Below, one piece after another: positions 13,847-16,342 of a stretch of DNA of 16,342 nucleotides. A program made the position numbers and the translations under genes. The first letter of the stretch is position 1. The number at the start of each line of letters is the position of its first letter. The notes under the pieces were generated by a model. The model made no database searches, was not told the DNA's origin, and saw nothing but the letters and a program-made list of their open reading frames with translations. Source of the DNA: JAICLL01 sp035252155 (GTDB lineage Bacteria > Planctomycetota > Planctomycetia > Pirellulales > JAICIG01); contig DATFDL010000473.1 of assembly GCA_035252155.1 (NCBI GenBank), forward strand, positions 1-16,342. Direction: 5' to 3'.

Positions 13847-14905
13847 CTATTCCATCGGCTCCCGCACCGTTTCAAATAGCTTTTCCACAATATGGTCCGC
13901 CGTCACGCCGTCGCTTTCGGCGGTAAAGCTGGTGACCAACCGGTGCCGCATCACGGGTCGAGCGACATAGCGAATGTCTTCGGTCGACACGTGTACGCGG
14001 CCGTCGAGCAGGGCGTGAGCCTTTCCGCCCAAGAGCAACGCCTGGCAGGCCCGCGTGCCCGCGCCCCACGTCAGATATTTATTGACAAAGTCGGGAGCGT
14101 CGGACGAACCGGGCCGCGTCGCCCGAACCAGGCTCACCGCGTAGGCCGACACGCTGCGGCCGACCAGTACCTTGCGCACCGTCCGCTGCAGGTGCAAAAT
14201 GGCGTCGCGGTCGAGAATTGGCTGCAGCTTCGGCAGGTCGCCGCTGGTTGTCCCTTCGGCGATGGCCAGCTCTTCTTCGAAGCTGGGATACTCGACCTGA
14301 ATTTTGAACATGAACCGATCGAGCTGCGCCTCGGGCAGCGGATAGGTGCCTTCTTGCTCGATCGGGTTCTGCGTGCCCAGCACCAGGAAGGGCCGTTCGA
14401 GCGGGTAGTCTTGCCCGGCGGTCGTGACCTTATATTCCTGCATGGCCTGCAGCAGGGCGGCCTGCGTCTTGGGCGGGGTGCGGTTGATTTCGTCGCCCAA
14501 CAGCACATTGGAGAAGATCGGCCCCTTGATGAACCGCATCCGCCGCTTGCCGGTGCCTTCTTCCTCGTCGAGGATCTCGGTGCCGGTAATGTCGGAAGGC
14601 ATCAGGTCGGGCGTGAATTGAATCCGGCCAAACCGGAGCGAGAGCAGCTCGGCGATGCTCGAAATCATCAGCGTTTTGGCCAGGCCGGGCACCCCTTCCA
14701 GAATGCAGTGACCCTGGCAGAACAGTGCGATCAGCACTTGCTTGAGCACTTCTTGCTGGCCCACGATCACCCGGCCCAGTTGCTCGGTCATGTGCCGGTA
14801 GGCATGCGTAAGTTGTTCCGCCGCCCGCAGATCGGACGCTTCGACCGGGCTGTCTTTGAGCGGGTTGGCGGTCTTGAGGGGATTGGCCGAGCTTTGCAGC
14901 GGCAT
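13847..14905 (-). CDS. MoxR family AAA+ ATPase
   Basis: This is a 352-residue protein. Residues 71-78 (GVPGLAKT) form Walker A, 134-141 (VLLGDEIN) Walker B, GTQNP at 177-181 sensor 1, LDRF at 195-198 the likely arginine finger, and GAGTRA at 281-286 the sensor 2 region. EGTYPLPEAQLDRF is characteristic of MoxR. Length and motif spacing are normal for the family. The N-terminal 25 residues are variable and contain NPLK twice (8-11 and 14-17). It is the first gene of the minus-strand cluster, 2 bases ahead of DUF58. MoxR proteins act as chaperone-like ATPases that mature or remodel VWA-containing partners; four downstream products are candidates, three of them with VWA domains. The start at 14905 lacks a strong Shine-Dalgarno sequence, so a later start is possible, but the AAA+ domain needs residues from about 40 on. 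Confidence 0.95.
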   Translation of the reverse strand: MPLQSSANPLKTANPLKDSPVEASDLRAAEQLTHAYRHMTEQLGRVIVGQQEVLKQVLIALFCQGHCILEGVPGLAKTLMISSIAELLSLRFGRIQFTPDLMPSDITGTEILDEEEGTGKRRMRFIKGPIFSNVLLGDEINRTPPKTQAALLQAMQEYKVTTAGQDYPLERPFLVLGTQNPIEQEGTYPLPEAQLDRFMFKIQVEYPSFEEELAIAEGTTSGDLPKLQPILDRDAILHLQRTVRKVLVGRSVSAYAVSLVRATRPGSSDAPDFVNKYLTWGAGTRACQALLLGGKAHALLDGRVHVSTEDIRYVARPVMRHRLVTSFTAESDGVTADHIVEKLFETVREPME

Positions 14906-15166
14906 GGGCGATCTCGCTCGCTTGGAGGGACCAGGGATCTGTTTCAGGGATATTGTAACCAGCCGGGGGTTGGTTACGCGAGCTTTGCACCACGAAAGGA
15001 CGGCGAAAATCCGTGGCGAAATTCACCGTCCACGAAATTCCGCTCCCTTGTCGTTCCCGAAGCCTCAATGCAACAATCGGCCGAGGCCGGAAAAATCGGC
15101 GGACGGCAGGGCTGGTTGTCTACCGTTGTTCAGGTTGTGATTTACCCCGCAGGCCAGGCATTGCCG
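14906..15166. other. Divergent gap upstream of the MoxR cluster
   Basis: No gene is supported. It holds a hairpin at 14955-14977 and a minus-strand -10-like TACAAT at 14952-14957. I could not pair that hexamer with a credible -35 element. A plus-strand frame through this region is open because of an antisense frame over MoxR and may include the first part of the HEAT-like gene if that starts at 15068. Confidence 0.5.
14955..14977. promoter_or_regulatory. Inverted repeat upstream of MoxR, possible operator or leader hairpin
   Basis: GTAACCA (14955-14961) and TGGTTAC (14971-14977) are perfectly complementary. The stem extends to 10 pairs with one G-U wobble and a three-base loop. It lies about 50 bases before the MoxR start and overlaps the -10-like TACAAT on the minus strand, which is the expected place for an operator. 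Function is not demonstrated. Confidence 0.4.
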
Positions 15167-15682
15167 ATGTGGAGACTTTCCGAGCGAGCACAGGCGTGTG
15201 TCCAGAAACTTCACGGGCTGCTCTCATCAACTTCGTGGTCCCGTCCCTGGCAGCGTGAGAACGACATCGTCGCTCTACTTGAACGCATCAAGGACAGAGA
15301 GGAACCTGCGGCGGTCTGCGCGGTTGCGCAGTGCCTCTTTGAACCATCCCAGCGAATTAAGACCGCAGCCTCACAAACGATTCGTCACCTGCTGTCCCTC
15401 GTCTCACCCGACCAGTTGACCCATCTCGACGACGCGGTTGGGTGGTCATCAGGTTCGTACATTTCCGACGACTGGGACAAGCTCGCGCCCGAGAGCGTCT
15501 CTGCGCTGCTCGTCGATGCCGGTAGTCGGGCGGCGGTCTTGGGTCTTTTGAGCTTTCATCGAAATGGATACGTGCGGCATGAGGCAGTTCGCCTTCTCGC
15601 TCGTGAGGAAACGGGGGAACGAAGGGGAACGAAGACACCCAGCCTTTCGCGGGGAAAAAGTCTCCGAAAAAAAGGTACTTGA
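15167..15682 (+). CDS. HEAT-repeat-like protein remnant, 3' end replaced by a mobile element
   Basis: The plus-strand frame is open, with the best-looking protein starting at ATG 15167 (MWRLSERAQACVQKLHG). ATG 15068 is an in-frame alternative; neither has a clear ribosome binding site. Residues about 1-145 are helical, with features of HEAT-like repeats (AAVCAVAQCLFEPSQRIKTA, GYVRHEAVRLLAREE). After EETG the frame enters element sequence and ends with a basic, unrelated tail (RRGTKTPSLSRGKSLRKKGT) at a TGA inside the -35 box of the transposase promoter. Codon use (TCA, AGA, GGA, CTT) is less GC-biased than in the minus-strand cluster, which suggests a different origin. Most likely it is a truncated gene, non-functional or altered. 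Confidence 0.5.
   Translation: MWRLSERAQACVQKLHGLLSSTSWSRPWQRENDIVALLERIKDREEPAAVCAVAQCLFEPSQRIKTAASQTIRHLLSLVSPDQLTHLDDAVGWSSGSYISDDWDKLAPESVSALLVDAGSRAAVLGLLSFHRNGYVRHEAVRLLAREETGERRGTKTPSLSRGKSLRKKGT
15614..15633 (+). repeat. 10-bp tandem direct repeat at the left border of the mobile element
   Basis: GGGGAACGAA occurs twice without a spacer (15614-15623 and 15624-15633), just where HEAT-like coding similarity ends. It may mark or be part of the element's left end; no terminal inverted repeat can be checked because the right end is outside the window. Confidence 0.5.
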
Positions 15683-15706
15683 CGCGCGTGTGACCATATG
15701 TATACT
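15679..15706 (+). promoter_or_regulatory. Strong sigma-70-type promoter of the transposase gene
   Basis: TTGACG (15679-15684) and TATACT (15701-15706) are separated by 16 bases, close to the consensus. The likely start of transcription is near 15713, which gives a short leader carrying the AGGGAGG ribosome binding site. It is the best promoter seen in the window. Confidence 0.7.
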
Positions 15707-15723
15707 TATGGCGGATTCAATCC

Positions 15724-15730
15724 AGGGAGG
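15724..15730 (+). promoter_or_regulatory. Shine-Dalgarno AGGGAGG of the transposase gene
   Basis: AGGGAGG lies 5 bases before the ATG at 15736. It argues that translation begins there, although that frame hits TGA after 11 codons, while the transposase frame is one base away. Confidence 0.7.
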
Positions 15731-15745
15731 CTGTCATGCCCGCCT

Positions 15746-16342
15746 ATGCTCGCCGTCAAAAAAGTCGATGAGTCGGTCGTTGGGGTCTATCCCTGTATGG
15801 CGCGCTGCGTCCGGCGCGCGTTTCTTTGTGGCTTCGACCGCTATAGCGGCCGGAACTTCGATCACCGCAAGGTCTGGGTCCGCCCACGCTTGGAGGAGTT
15901 AGCCGGCATCGTGGCCGTTGATGTGCTTGGTTTCGCGGTGCTTTCGAATCATTTACACGTACTTCTGCGTATCCGGCCCGATGTCGCCGCCGCGTGGAGC
16001 GACGAAGAGGTCGCCCGCCGCTGGTGGCGGCTGCATCCCGGGCGACGCAACGTCGATGGCACGCCCGCCGAGCCCGAGCCGCACGAACTGGCCATGCTGT
16101 TGGCCGATGCGGAGGCGCTCGCCACGCGGCGAAAGCGCTTATCGAGCCTCTCCTGGTTTATGGCCTCGGTGTGCGAGCCGATCGCACGGCGCGCCAACCG
16201 CGAGGACCGCGTTTCGGGCCGCTTTTGGGAGGGCCGGTTCCGCTCTCAGGCGGTTCTCGATGAACCGGCCGCCCTGGCCTGCAGCGTATACATCGATCTC
16301 AATCCGATCCGCGCGGGCTTGGCCGATACGCCTGAAACTTCC
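15746..16342 (+). CDS. RAYT-like (Y1/HUH superfamily) transposase, 5' frameshift, 3' end outside window
   Basis: The frame is open from ATG 15746 to the right edge (199 codons). It encodes a REP-associated-transposase-like protein: CVRRAFLCGFDRYSGRNFDH (21-40), a core strand with the HUH-type motif NHLHVLL (H69, H71), WSDEEVARRWW (84-94), RLSSLSWFM (131-139), GRFWEGRFRSQ (158-168) and YIDLNPIRAGLA (182-193). The last two motifs are typical of RAYT and related single-strand transposases. A consensus promoter and ribosome binding site lie upstream. They point to ATG 15736, whose frame (MPAYARRQ...) ends at TGA 15769 after a run of six A; with five A it would join the transposase frame. The gene may therefore be frameshifted, decoded by slippage, or started at 15746. 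Residue 145 (CEPIARRAN) is Pro where relatives I remember have the catalytic Tyr. The C-terminus is not in the window. Confidence 0.85.
   Translation, partial: MLAVKKVDESVVGVYPCMARCVRRAFLCGFDRYSGRNFDHRKVWVRPRLEELAGIVAVDVLGFAVLSNHLHVLLRIRPDVAAAWSDEEVARRWWRLHPGRRNVDGTPAEPEPHELAMLLADAEALATRRKRLSSLSWFMASVCEPIARRANREDRVSGRFWEGRFRSQAVLDEPAALACSVYIDLNPIRAGLADTPETS

Noticed and set aside
13892..15067. 5' part of a 596-codon plus-strand frame running into the HEAT-like gene
   Set aside because: It is antisense to MoxR and shows no domain; only the section after about 15068 or 15167 looks like protein.
15736..15771. Leader peptide gene of 11 codons before the transposase
   Set aside because: The simpler reading is a frameshifted N-terminus of the transposase, because the peptide continues sensibly into it when one A is removed; not excluded as a regulatory leader.

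Overview
The window is GC-rich, codon-biased DNA most consistent with a planctomycete (Planctomycetota, Pirellulales-like). I judge this from the protein types (large Bat/VWA cluster, DUF4159, alpha-toroid protein, planctomycete-style surface modules and transposase) and from the many palindromic repeats; no rRNA or marker gene confirms it.

Positions 1-14905 hold one minus-strand gene cluster, read right to left: a MoxR AAA+ ATPase (14905-13847), a short DUF58/VWA protein (13844-12957), a BatA-like membrane VWA protein (12950-10554), a 1313-residue DUF4175-like membrane protein with a long coiled-coil tail (10233-6292), a membrane VWA protein with a glutamine-amidotransferase-like fold (6141-3685), a secreted alpha/alpha-toroid (prenyltransferase/squalene-cyclase-like) protein (3669-2548), a small secreted protein of unknown function (2512-1685), and a Tat-exported DUF4159 protein with an internally duplicated domain (1511 to the left edge, 3' end missing). 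The first three genes are separated by 2 and 6 bases, so they are surely co-transcribed. The plausible overall picture is a MoxR chaperone acting on VWA proteins that build or maintain an envelope complex. That is inference from Bat operons; the planctomycete version is uncharacterised.

The cluster is heavily invaded by small palindromic and tandem repeats: a 29-bp-arm inverted repeat at two sites, REP-like cruciforms lying in frame inside two coding regions, a BIME-like double hairpin in the 320-base gap before the DUF4175-like gene, a TGCGGAR heptamer array at three places, and a pair of inverted repeats upstream of the DUF4159 gene. Several have become part of the proteins (a new C-terminus, an extended signal peptide, linker insertions).

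The right end (15167-16342) differs. It has a plus-strand HEAT-like gene remnant with less GC-biased codons. It is cut off by an element carrying its own strong promoter and a RAYT-like (Y1/HUH) transposase gene that runs off the right edge. That transposase has an apparent one-base frameshift near its start. The co-occurrence of REP-like palindromes and a RAYT-like protein is the most interesting hint in the window.
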